Below, piece after piece: positions 1-10,809 of a stretch of 64,000 nt of DNA. The stretch lies in assembly GCA_030848705.1 (NCBI GenBank), contig CM061238.1:47035133-47099132 (forward strand), written 5' to 3'. Numbering within the stretch: position 1 is the first letter of the stretch; each line of letters opens with the position of its first letter. Both the position numbers and the translations under genes were made by a program. The stretch is from Heracleum sosnowskyi. Lineage: Eukaryota; Streptophyta; Magnoliopsida; Apiales; Apiaceae. The notes under the pieces were generated by a model. That model saw only the letters and a program-made list of their open reading frames with translations, did no database searches and was not told the origin of the DNA.

Positions 1-911
1 AATTTTGACATCAATTCCACTTAAAAAGTTTGATTTTAATGAATAGTTATGATTTGCTAAGTTAAAACTTGAGCAAGTATGATCAAGGATCTCTGCAGAA
101 TTGAAAGTAATCGAAAGGGGGGAATTTGAAACACTAAAGAAAACTGATAAGGAATGTTGTATGTACAGTGTATGTATATGTATATATATATATATAATAA
201 AAATAACTGTAAAAGAAAAGATATTGAACGGTTTTTTTTTTTTATAATAAATTTGTATTGGGAAGACAATCGGGAAGACTTAGGATAGTCTTCCTAATAC
301 AAATTAGAAAGTCTTCCGGAAAATCAATAAAATAAAAACAGAAAATAAACTAATTAATTTAAGTCTTCCCGATAGTCTTCCTAGTTCAAAAAACTGGGAA
401 GACTTAGGAAAAGACTTAAAATTAAATAGAAAAAACAAAAAACAAAATGAAAAATACATTGTTTACCCGGTAGTCTTCCTAGTGTAAAACTGGGAAGACT
501 TATGAAAAAATTCAGAATAAATTCAAATATTAACAGAAAAATACTGAAAAACTTATAAAAATGCATGAAAAATATATAAAAGCCTAGAAAAATTCATAGA
601 AAATTCCATAAATCCTAGAAAAATATGCAGAATATTATAGAAATGCATAAAATTAATATAAACTTGCAGAAAAATTCAAACACCAATATTTACAATCTGA
701 AAAATACCTAAATAATTCTAAATAAATATATTTTCAATAAAAATACATTTCTCTACTTAAAAAATATGAGAAAAATATTTTTAAAGAAAATAAAATATTT
801 AGAGCTATTTAAATACACAAGCATGTATTATTAAATGAGAATTGACAGTAAATATTATTTAAATGACAAGAGAAAATGAATTTTTAAAGAACAAACATGA
901 CAGAGACATTG
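1..911 (-). other. S1 spacer downstream of pol, noncoding
   Basis: This AT-rich stretch has no supported gene. It corresponds to the region between pol and ORF3 in S3 (54252-56302): the parts next to pol (about 560-911 here, about 55970-56300 there) are alignable by eye. The far end (1-230) shows no coding signal and has a short TA-repeat at 175-196 and a T-run at 232-243. Confidence 0.75.
258..505. repeat. GGAAGAC palindromic repeat cluster (S1 spacer)
   Basis: Several direct and inverted copies of GGGAAGACTTAGGA-like and AGTCTTCCTAGT-like units occur about every 20-60 bases, with potential to fold into hairpins. The same units appear in the S1 LTR at 7068-7252. Confidence 0.85.
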
Positions 912-3900
912 TTAATCACTAAGACTGTTTAACATACCCAATTTACCAACTAACTTGATAAATGTGGATTCGTCAACAGATTTAGTGAATATATCTGCAG
1001 TCTGTTCTTCTGTGGGTACAAAATGTAACTCCACAGTTCCATTCATGACATGCTCTCTGATAAAATGATACCTGATATCAATGTGCTTCGTTCTCGAGTG
1101 CTGCACAGGGTTGTTGGAGATTGCTATGGCACTTGTATTATCACAAAATATGGGAATTTTGTCTAATGCAAAGCCATAGTCCTTTAATTGATTCCGTATC
1201 CATAAGATCTGAGCACAACAGCTTCCAGCAGCAATATATTCAGCTTCTGTTGTTGAATTGGAAACTGTTTGCTGTTTCTTGCTATACCAGGAAATCAACC
1301 TACCTCCTAGGAATTGACAACTCCCAGAGGTGCTCTTTCTATCCACAACACTACCTGCATAATCAGAATCTGTATATCCAACAAGATTAAAACCAGAATC
1401 TTTAGGGTACCAGATACCTAGATTAGGTGTACCCTTAAGATATCTCAAGATTCTTTTCACAGCAACGAGATGTACATCTCTAGGGTCCGCTTGGAACCTT
1501 GCACACAAGCATGTAGCATACATAATATCTGGTCTACTAGCAGTAAGATAGAGTAAGGAGCCAATCATACCTCTGTAGCTTGTAACATCTACCTTGATAG
1601 ACTTGTCAGAAGCTCCAAGTTTGATTGCTGTTGAAGATGGAGTCCTTGCTGATGCTGAATCCTCCATGTGATACTTCTTGAGGAGTTCTTTAAGATACTT
1701 GGATTGACAAATAAATATACCATTTGTCCTTTGACTTACTTGCAATCCAAGAAAGAACTTCAGCTCACCCATCATACTCATTTCAAACTTACTCTGCATT
1801 AGCTTAGCAAATCTCTTACATAGATCATCATTAGTAGACCCAAATATGATGTCATCCACATAGACTTGGACTAATATCATATCACCTTTATGTTTCTTTG
1901 AAAAAAGAGTTTTGTCTATGATACCTCTAACAAAACCATTTTCTAAAAGAAAACCAGAGAGAGTGTCATACCATTTTCTTGGGGCTTGTTTGAGACCATA
2001 GATAGCCTTGAAGAGAAAGTACACAAAGTCCAGCAGCTCCTGATTTTCAAAGCCAGGGGGCTGTTCCACATACACTTCTTCATCAAGTTCACCATTCAGG
2101 AATGCACTCTTAACATCCATTTGATAGACTTTAAAATTGGAGTAAGCAGCAAATGCTAAGAACATCCTGATGGCCTCAAGTCTAGCCACTGGTGCATAGG
2201 TTTCATCATAGTCAATGCCTTCAGCTTGAGAATACCCTTGTGCAACCAGTCTTGCCTTGTTCCTTGTGACTATGCCATCCTCATCTAGCTTGTTCCTGTA
2301 TACCCATCTAGTACCAACTACTTTCTTGTTCTTTGGCCTGGGTACCAGCTTCCAGACTTGCTGTTGTTCAAATTGATTGAGTTCATCTTGCATAGCAATC
2401 ACCCAATCTGGATCAGTCAGTGCTTCCTCAGTTTTCTTTGGCTCCATTTTAGATAGAAATGCTGAGAAAAGACATTCATTCTGAGAAGCACTTCTAGTTT
2501 TAACTCCAACATCTGGATCACCAATGATCAGCTCAAAAGGATGAGCTCTATTCCAAACAGTCTGTCTTGGAAGATTTGATCTTGATGATTCACCTTGAAA
2601 TTCACTATGATGTTGTGAGTGACTAGTTGATCCTTCATTTGCTCCCCCTGAGTTGTTGCTTGATTGCCTTGATGATTCTTCTCCAGTGTTGGTGGTATCT
2701 CCATTGTTACCAGTGTTTCCACCACCATCACCATGATCATTATCATCATTGTTATTATCATCACCAGCAATAACTTCAGGTGGGGCTTCATCATCTGATT
2801 CTGAGTCTGGCAAGTTATCAAACTTCAGCTTTTCAGATGAGTCTTCTTTTTGGATACTGGGGAACTTAGTGTCATCAAAAGTAACATTGACACTTTCCTT
2901 TACTGTGTGACTGCCAACCATGTAGACCCTGTAAGATCTTCTGGAATATCCAACAAAAATAGCTTCTTGTGCCTTTGCATCAAACTTGCCACGTTTAACA
3001 TTGTCATCTATAAGCACAAAGCATTTTGCTCCAAATACATGAAAGTACTTGACAGTTGGTTTCTTGTTGTTCATGATCTCATACGGAGTCTTCATTAAGT
3101 CCTTGTTGATTAAAGTTCGATTCTGAGTATAACAAGCTGTATTCGCTGCTTCAGCCCAAAAGTACGTTGGAAGTTTGGACTCACTTAGCATAGTCCCAGC
3201 TGCTTCAATCAATGTACGATTCTTTCTTTCCACTACTCCATTTTGTTGAGGAGTTCTAGGGGCAGAATACTGTCTTGTTATTCCTTTATCAGCACAAAAG
3301 TCATTTAAAATGGCATTCTTGAATTCAGTACCATTATCTGACCTTATGGCTCTAACAGGGAATCTAGAATCCAGCTCAATCAACTTTATGTGGCCAATCA
3401 CCAGGAATGGGGTCTCATCCTTGGAATGTAGGAATAAAACCCATGTATATTTTGAATAGTCATCAACAATCACAAGTGCATATTGTTTCTTTGACATGGA
3501 CATCACATTAACTGGACCAAACAAATCCATGTGCAGTAGCTGAAGAGGTTCAGTTATTGATGATGTATCAGTGCCCTTGTGAGAAGCTTTCTTTGACTTT
3601 CCTTTCTGACATGCCTCACACAGTCCTTCCTGTGTAAATTCCATCTGAGGCAAACCTCTAACTAATTCCCTCTTGACTAAAGAGTTCATAGTTTTGAAGT
3701 TAAGGTGAGACATCTTCTTGTGCCATAGCCAACTATCATCTGATGAAGCTTTAGCATAAAAACAATTAACTTCATCTTTGAATCCCGAGTTCAGATCAGC
3801 TATGAACAAGTCACCTTTCCTTACTCCTTGAAGAGCAGGGTTTCCATTCTTCTTGTGAAGGATCTGACACTTCTCTCTTTCAAAGGAAACAGCATATCCT

Positions 3901-4187
3901 CTGTCACAGAACTGACTGATGCTGAGAAGATTGAACGTCAGACCTTCCACAAATGAAACATCTTCAATGATAACATTTCCGTACTTCAAACAACCATATC
4001 CTTTCGTAATACCCTTGCTGTTATCTCCAAAGGTTACTACTGGGCCAGCTTTTTCAACCAAATCTGATAGCAGGGCTCTATCTCCGGTCATATGCCTTGA
4101 ACAACCACTGTCAAGAACCCATATAACACGGCTTACCTGTTTAACTCCCTGCAATACCAGATTGATTAGTCCTTCCTCGGAACCCAC
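912..4187 (-). CDS. S1 Pol polyprotein (PR, INT, RT, RNase H), open
   Basis: Retrotransposon polyprotein of about 1,090 codons that makes, moves and inserts the element's cDNA. Domains in order: aspartic protease (LDSGCSRHMTG near residue 26), GAG-pre-integrase with the CEAC zinc-binding pair, integrase core (DLFGPVN, RSDNGTEF, PQQNGVVERKNRT), reverse transcriptase (QMDVKSAFLNGELDEEV, then YVDDIIFG), and RNase H (TDSDYAGSVVDRKSTSG, TEAEY, DIFTKSVDE). No frameshift or stop interrupts it. It overlaps the end of gag by 22 bases in another frame. Its first codons lack an ATG, so it is probably made from gag by frameshifting or from a spliced RNA, and the start given is only the open end of the frame. 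It is the one intact pol of the S1/S3 family here, although its own gag is broken. Confidence 0.9.
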   Translation of the reverse strand: MGSEEGLINLVLQGVKQVSRVIWVLDSGCSRHMTGDRALLSDLVEKAGPVVTFGDNSKGITKGYGCLKYGNVIIEDVSFVEGLTFNLLSISQFCDRGYAVSFEREKCQILHKKNGNPALQGVRKGDLFIADLNSGFKDEVNCFYAKASSDDSWLWHKKMSHLNFKTMNSLVKRELVRGLPQMEFTQEGLCEACQKGKSKKASHKGTDTSSITEPLQLLHMDLFGPVNVMSMSKKQYALVIVDDYSKYTWVLFLHSKDETPFLVIGHIKLIELDSRFPVRAIRSDNGTEFKNAILNDFCADKGITRQYSAPRTPQQNGVVERKNRTLIEAAGTMLSESKLPTYFWAEAANTACYTQNRTLINKDLMKTPYEIMNNKKPTVKYFHVFGAKCFVLIDDNVKRGKFDAKAQEAIFVGYSRRSYRVYMVGSHTVKESVNVTFDDTKFPSIQKEDSSEKLKFDNLPDSESDDEAPPEVIAGDDNNNDDNDHGDGGGNTGNNGDTTNTGEESSRQSSNNSGGANEGSTSHSQHHSEFQGESSRSNLPRQTVWNRAHPFELIIGDPDVGVKTRSASQNECLFSAFLSKMEPKKTEEALTDPDWVIAMQDELNQFEQQQVWKLVPRPKNKKVVGTRWVYRNKLDEDGIVTRNKARLVAQGYSQAEGIDYDETYAPVARLEAIRMFLAFAAYSNFKVYQMDVKSAFLNGELDEEVYVEQPPGFENQELLDFVYFLFKAIYGLKQAPRKWYDTLSGFLLENGFVRGIIDKTLFSKKHKGDMILVQVYVDDIIFGSTNDDLCKRFAKLMQSKFEMSMMGELKFFLGLQVSQRTNGIFICQSKYLKELLKKYHMEDSASARTPSSTAIKLGASDKSIKVDVTSYRGMIGSLLYLTASRPDIMYATCLCARFQADPRDVHLVAVKRILRYLKGTPNLGIWYPKDSGFNLVGYTDSDYAGSVVDRKSTSGSCQFLGGRLISWYSKKQQTVSNSTTEAEYIAAGSCCAQILWIRNQLKDYGFALDKIPIFCDNTSAIAISNNPVQHSRTKHIDIRYHFIREHVMNGTVELHFVPTEEQTADIFTKSVDESTFIKLVGKLGMLNSLSD

Positions 4188-6405
4188 ACTTGATTGGGTC
4201 CGGCATACTTAAAGAATTGGCCTTTGTCAGGCAAAACAACATTTTTAACTAAAACTACTTCAACCTCTTTCACATAAGAGCGTTTCCATTTATAGCCAGC
4301 CTTAACACATTTCTGAGTAGGCTTAGGGATAAATGAATCCACTCTAGTCTGAGGAGGACTAGTAGTCTTTGCTTTAACATGCTTCTTATTATTAACATGT
4401 TGACGTGGAGCAGTCTTATCACTAGATACATGCTTTTTATTAAAGAAAGCATACATAACATTAAAAGAACAAGACATGCAATTACTCACACCACATGCTT
4501 TATGAGAAGAATTAACAGCAGGCATGTTAGTTCTACAGTTGTTTTGATCCAACTTATGGATATCTGATTTAGTCTTTTTAGTTGTAGCAACTTTGACTGG
4601 AATATCAGATATACACTTTTTGGATTGTTCAACTTCCAAAGCAATATCTTCTTCACGAATCTCCTCTGCAATGATGATAGAGTCTTCATTCAGAGGTTCT
4701 GCTTCGGACTCCTTACAGAAGGGTGTTTCAATACCCTTAAGCACATATGGAACACCCCTTCCTTCAGATCTGACTCTACAAGGGGAATTTATTCCAAGCA
4801 ATCCAATGGCCTCATTATAACCATAACCTATACTGACATGATTACCAATAGCTTGTTTATTGAGAATCTCTTTAGCCGTCTTACAAGAGCTAAAATAGGC
4901 ATTAGCTTTAGTCTTCAGCTCACTAATCTCTTTCTTAAGAATGGTTTCCAGTTAAATATAACATTTAACCCTATTCTCAAGAAAAGCTATTTTCTCAACA
5001 AGTTCATCCTGATTAACATGCACTAGTTTTAATTCTTTTATCTCATTTTCAAGATTTGTGTTTAAAAGAATTATTCTATCATTTTCAGTGCGAGCACATT
5101 CTAAGGTGCCACCAAGATGACGAATCATTTCAGTATCAGTAAACATTACCTCTGACATGTGTGCAGATGAAGTGCTTGCCTCTTTAGCCACTAAAGCAAG
5201 GTTCCCAATCTCACCTGCTTCTTCATCACTGTCAGTGTCATCCCAACTCTTTCCTTCAGCAACATAAGCTTTCCCAATCTTGTTCTTCTTGCTAGAATCA
5301 AATGTGTTTCTAGTCACTTGCTTTGGCTTTCTGCATTCAGTAGCAAAGTGACCCAACTCATTGCAATTGTAGCATCTGATTGTGCTCCTTTCCACAGTTC
5401 TAGTTTTGTAGCCACCCCTTGACCACTTGAAGAGGAAGATCCACCTCTCTGAAATCTGGGCCTGAACTTAAGATTGGGATTCCTCTTGAATCTGAACTTC
5501 CCAAACTTCCTGACTATCAAAGCCAAATCACCATCCTCCAGCTGATCAAGTTCTTCTAAAGAATAGAAGTCACCACCAGATTGATCAATGGATGTTAATC
5601 CATATTCAGCATCAATAACATTCATGTTAGAACTGGAAGGTTGAACAGCCTTCACTTCCAGTTTCTGTGGGACTTCAGCAGCCAGTGCAGTAGAAGTACT
5701 AACAATCTTCCCAGTTCCATACAGCTCCCTTTGTTGAATCTGCTCCAGCTCATAGGTCTTCAGAACACCATACAATCTCTCCAAAGCAATCTCATTCATA
5801 TCTCTTGCTTCTCTAATGGCAGAAATTTTGTGCTCCAAATGAGGTGGAAGTGTAAGAAGGAACTTCTTGTTAATCTCCTTGTTGGTGTAGTGCTTCCCAT
5901 TGAGATTCAGATCATTGATTAATTTGTTATATCTCTCAAAAACCTGAGAGATACCTTCACCAGGGTTTGATCTGAAATGCTCATATTGTGAGGTGAGAAT
6001 TTCCAGCATATTCTCCCTAACTTCCTCTGTCCCCTTATTGATTATCTCTATAGTTGCCCAAATGTGTTTAGCAGTATCACAGTTGAGAACATGATTATGC
6101 ATGATTGGATCAAGACAATCAATAAGGATCAACTGAAGACAGGAATCCAAGGTAACATCCTCTTTCTTATCAGGAGTGTAATCCTTGGCATCTTTAGGAT
6201 ACATTCTAGCAACCCTAGTCACAACATTATTCTCAATGAGTTCTCCCTCAATAATCATAGGGACTTTGGGACAGTTCTTCAGCACATCAATGTATTTAGG
6301 ATTTGCAACCTTAAGAAATAGAAGCATTTTCTTCTTCCACATTGGATAATGCTCCTTGCTGAACATTGGGATTTTGATAGTACCAACTTTCTGTGTAGTA
6401 GACAT
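4166..6405 (-). pseudogene. S1 gag, broken by a frameshift and a stop
   Basis: Capsid/nucleocapsid gene of S1. The natural start is the ATG at 6405 (MSTTQKVGTIKIPMFSKE), the same as in S3. An open frame continues upstream of it but has no homologue in S3. The N-terminal half is the UBN2/Retrotran_gag_2-type domain of copia Gag. A CCHC knuckle (CYNCNELGHFATEC) follows near residue 340, then an acidic, helical C-terminal extension ending in VWVPRKD. Two lesions are visible against S3: a one-base loss near 5424 just before the knuckle, and a CAA-to-TAA stop at 4952-4954. S3 is intact across both sites, so these are decay rather than programmed signals. Confidence 0.88.
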
Positions 6406-6494
6406 CTTTTGAGATTTTTTTTGGAAAAATAAAAAATCAGAGTTTAAGAAAAATCTCAAAACAATTGGATCTTTGATTTGTATATTAATCAAAA

Positions 6495-6507
6495 GGCTCT
6501 GATACCA
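6495..6507 (-). other. S1 primer binding site (tRNA-iMet)
   Basis: On the minus strand this reads TGGTATCAGAGCC, the usual plant copia site complementary to the 3' end of initiator tRNA-Met. It lies two bases inside the 5' LTR. Confidence 0.92.
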
Positions 6508-6509
6508 AT

Positions 6510-7823
6510 TGTTAGGTCCTGATAAGTTTGTAGAAGGGGGGTTGAATACAAACTATACCGTTTTATCGAATTTGTCCTTTAAATGATTTAACTGTTTAGA
6601 ACAAATTAGTGCGGAATAAAACTGAAACAATATTCAAGTTAAATAAAACTCTATTAAACTTGTAGGGTGTTACAATTCTGATCACTGATTACAAAGAACT
6701 TGATAACACAAATCTAGAATAAATTCGACATGAATTTATCTATTTTTGTAATAAAAAGGATCGAATACTAATAAGTAGTTCGATATAAAATCTAGGGATT
6801 ATGATCCGCTAGAAAGCTAAAGCAGTACAAGAGAATCAGTCCTTATGAATTTAATGTTAAGAACCAAACAAGAATTAATTCTCTGGCCGGAATTGAAGGC
6901 TTTGCAGTTGAAGTTATGAAGACAGAGGTATTTGATAATAAGCTGCTGTGTCTTTTCTTCTGTTAGAATGAATTGTCTTCTTTTGTCTTCTGCCTTGTAC
7001 ATATATACTAATCCACATCATTTCTTTTTAATCACCCACGTGCAATGTATTTACAAAGGAATTGCATTAGGAAGACTTAGAGGAAAACTGCCATTTCGCC
7101 TTAGAAGACAATCGGGAAGACAATGGAATGTATTAGGAAGACATTCGGTAAGACTTAAATTTACTCTAGGAAGACAATCGGGAAGACTCACTTGTGAGTC
7201 TTCCTAGTTATATAAACTGAGTCTTCCTAGTTTAAATCTAAGTCTTCCTAGTTCATTTTTATTCTAATTTAAATAATTAACTAAATAAATTATGTATTAA
7301 ATTAATTCTTTGCAGAATTAATTTAATAAATAATATACTTAATAATATTAACTATTTATAAGAGAATAAATAGAATTAGTTGACTTCTCAATTAATTCCA
7401 GAATCACTTAAAACTTAGATAAATAACAAACACAATAGTACGTTGACACTCAATGCACGGTCTGGTTCATGAGTGACTAACGACAATGTCTGTTCTTTAT
7501 CTGTTTGACTTTAAGCAGTGATTCACTTCCTTCTCATTCAAGAACTCCGTAATCAGTATCTTTTTCTGTCACCACTTGAAATCTCTGTCACTTTAATAAA
7601 TCGACTGAGCTTGAATACTTCATTGAGGCTTGATCAATAAATTGAGCTTCTTTCAATGTAGAATCACTTCAAGTCTATAGATGACTTTAATCTTCATTCT
7701 TTGACAGATATAACCTTCTGAGATTCCTGTGACATTTGATTTTTATTATTTACTTATTACATCTTAATTAAAGTTGAGTAGAATCCTCGGTGTTTACAAA
7801 TAGGACTAGACATATGCCTTTCA
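6510..7823 (-). repeat. S1 5' LTR (1,314 bp)
   Basis: Minus-strand LTR beginning TGAAAGGCATATGT at 7823 and ending AGGACCTAACA at 6510, bounded by TG and CA. The same ends are found on both S3 LTRs. A pyrimidine run (CCCCCCTTCTACAAAC in sense) sits about 25 bases before the 3' end. The inner part diverges from S3 and holds its own palindromic cluster at 7068-7252. Confidence 0.9.
7068..7252. repeat. GGAAGAC palindromic cluster (S1 LTR)
   Basis: Eight or more GGAAGAC or GTCTTCC units in both orientations. They include an almost perfect inverted pair around ACTCACTTGTGAGT. They match the cluster in the S1 spacer at 258-505 and differ from the GGATGAC/GGAATGAC version in S3. Confidence 0.85.
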
Positions 7824-10809
7824 AGTTAGTTGGTTAATTTTGAAATGGGGAAGTAGTTTATAGCTCGTTTATGTATGTGTTAAATATGTGGAGTTGATTT
7901 AAGTTGCAAGTTTAATTGTGATAGTAATTTTAGTTTACTTTGTTTAATTCCCAATTTGGGAGATTTTGTTGAAGTCCATTATTTTATGGAGTATATGTTA
8001 TTTATTTACCGTTGAGTATACAGGATGTTTGTTGGGGTTGTACTGTGTTGTTCGTCCTGTGACTGGGGACGCAACATAGTACATGCAAATTTTGTGGATA
8101 GTCCTATTTACGAACGGGTCATGCCGAAATTTTGTAAAATCTATATACTTATTAATTGTATTTTATTATTGGTGTCTCAAAGAGTAATTAGATTTGATTA
8201 TTTTTAATCGGTTTTAGATAATAATGTAATTGATTTAATTGATCAATTAATTGAGTGGTTAATTGGTGAATTTTATTAATTAATTATTATTTAATCTTGA
8301 TTAATTATAAATCAAATTTAAATAATATTTTCAAAAATTGTTTTAGTATTTACCCGATTTGATTAATTTCTTGATTTACTGAATTGATTGATTTTGATTA
8401 ATTCTATTTAATCTAGAGGTAATTGGATTTAAAGTATGAATGATTGTTTAAATCTTTTATTCTATACGTAATTATAAATGTGTGATTAAATGCTATGTGC
8501 AGTTATATGTTATGAGTTATATCAGTATGGAAAGATATTTTCAAGCTTTACCATTATCGTTTACATTCCATCAACAAATTGTGTGATTTGGGAGTCTCGA
8601 ATGTTGTATTATTTGTGTGAACAGGGCTGAGTCTACTTCTGCAACAGCTTGTTTTAAAAAGTTTCTGAACTCGTTAATTGCTCATTTTTAACGAGCCTTA
8701 CCATTCTGGAAAGGTCTCGGAGTTTTCTACAATTTTTATGTTTTACACGTTTTCATTTGAGTTCATCTTTATACTATAACATGTCCATCTTTCTAATTAG
8801 TTAAATCTGATTTTAATTTGGATAGTATGATAATAAGTTTGGTATCGTATAATGGCATATGAGCTGATAATTGCTATATGATTAAATGGTATATCGAGTT
8901 GAGTATGTTAATTTATAGTTGTGAGTTCAAGTTGATTAAGTTAGGTTATGTAAAAATTTTAGTTTGTAATTTGATGCTTGATTGTTGGTATTAGTTTAAA
9001 ACAGGTGGATTGTTATATAAATAGAGTAAGTGTTGCCGAATTTCCGGCAGGACTATTAAATGATTATTATTTGGCAATTGTATATGATATGATATGGTAG
9101 TTTAAATGGTTACGTGAATAAAACATGTGCTATGTATTACGTGAAGTATATGAAATTATGTGAATTAGTTATTTGACTTGGTACGTGATAAATGTTGTAT
9201 GAGATGGTTTATTTCTGGATAAAGTAACTACAAGTCAATGCAGAATTATTTTCTTATATGTTTACTGCAAGTCAAGGAAGATTTATTTTCTTATATGTTT
9301 ACTGCAAGTCAAGGCAGATAATTGGAGTATTGAATAAATTGTGGATGATTGAGTTAGGATTTTTGGTATTTTTAAAACAGGGCAACGTCCACTTTACGAA
9401 TAGGTCATGCCCAATTTTCCGTAGAAAATACATTTGCTTAAGTTTATAAACATTTATATTAAGTAGAGTTGAAGTCCGAAGTCCGAAGGCTAAAGTATAT
9501 GTTATATTTAACTAGTGAATAGTTGGGCGGGCACGATCTCGGTAGTGCAGACTCGTAGCAACCGCATATGCGTCGGACTCAAGAGTTATCAGAATAGAAA
9601 TTGTGATGACATAAGATAGAAGAAGATGAGAATCATATTACTTCGGCTTTACGTAATAGCTAAGGACCAAAGGCAAGTTTACTAACTCGTACTCTTTTGT
9701 TCAGAGTATCGTATCAAGATTTCTGTTTTCAATTTTCATTTAATTACTTGTTGCATAACCAGTTCCTATTCTCATCTTGTAATTGAGACAACCTATTTAT
9801 TTCTAACTTGACAGTTCTATTTCGGTTCATAATTCATATCATGCAGTATCTTGTGGTTACCAGATTTAATCCTGGTTCTTTATCTTTGGAAACCTAATTC
9901 ATATGTACTTGTTTTAACCTAACCTAGTTTGATAATCTGAATCAGACAGTTGAAAGCATTAATTTGAGTTAACCAGGTAGTCGATTGTTCCGACACCTAA
10001 TCTGAATACTAGATTGGAATTGGAAGTTTTTATTAAAATGAAATGTTTTAAGGACTGCAGACGCCAGTCAGAGTATGAATATTATTATGTGGCCAATGTG
10101 GCCTTGGATCCAGTTCAGTATTTGGACATACCGTAGGGTATGATCCAGAGTTTTAGTGTGACTGATCATCCAATTTAACTCGTTGCGTCAAATTAAAGAT
10201 CCAATTCTAATTTAAAGTTTGACACAATTATTGTTGTTCATTTTGCCAGTTGAGCTGATTTTCATACATTGCTATTATTGCACCATTATTTTACCCTAGT
10301 TGAGTTGATTTATTTTCAGATATTGTTGCATCATTATTTTATCTTGTGCAGTACTATATACTTGCTGAGCTTCTTTTGCTCACTCTTGCTTGTTACCCTT
10401 GATATTTCAGTACAACGAACAGTATTTCATTGTATAACTATGGAACGAGAAGAGTTAAGATGACGTTGGGAAGATGAGTTGATGCAGAGCATTTGGATCT
10501 AGTGTAAGGTTATTGTATATAGTTGATTTCTAGTAAATACTATATTGTATAAGATTAGTTTGGCCTGGTATACTTCTCATCGAAGTTATACTAGTGTTAT
10601 AGAAATTATGCAAAGGAAATTGTTGTAAAGGAAGTTAAAGTTTAATAAATTTTGGATTCTTGTTTCTAGCACTATAGCCTAAAAGATCTTAGTAGAGTTG
10701 GGGTCCTAGATATTATTTATTTGTATTGGTTTAGTATTTAACAGGTTGTTTTAAATTGAGATTTCCGCGTGACGACCAAATCCTCTGACCCCGGATTTGG
10801 GGGCGTCAC
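7824..10809 (+). repeat. Gypsy-type LTR, right part, ending at 10809
   Basis: There are no credible genes in this 3-kb stretch. It ends in GACCCCGGATTTGGGGGCGTCACA-type sequence (10786-10809), closely like the end of the long LTR at 31622 (GGTCTGGGGGTGTTACA). That is the usual terminus of chromovirus/Tekay-like plant LTRs. S1 inserted into it at AGTTA, so its start lies off the window. A 36-bp unit containing TATGTTTACTGCAAGTCAAGG is tandemly duplicated at about 9240-9318. Assignment to Ty3/gypsy is inferred from the terminus only. Confidence 0.55.

Larger units (their letters stand above)
1..7823 (-). mobile_element. Sirevirus-type Ty1/copia element S1, cut by window edge
   Basis: Reading on the minus strand, the order is 5' LTR (6510-7823), PBS, gag (4166-6405, broken), pol (912-4187, open) and a noncoding spacer (1-911). 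The third ORF and the 3' LTR are not in the window, so the element must run past its left edge. Family assignment rests on the copia domain order PR-INT-RT-RNase H, the tRNA-iMet primer site, the long gag with an acidic C-terminal extension, and close similarity to S3 at 41870-63242. The 5 bases outside the LTR are AGTTA (7824-7828). The matching target-site copy is off the window. Confidence 0.9.

Noticed and set aside
258..505. CRISPR-like array
   Set aside because: Repeats are short, inverted as well as direct, unevenly spaced and lie in a plant retrotransposon; no cas genes are present.
6406..6492. Upstream extension of S1 Gag (MINIQIKDP...)
   Set aside because: S3 shares the ATG at the MSTTQKVG position. 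The upstream stretch lies in the leader next to the PBS and is not in the same frame in S3.
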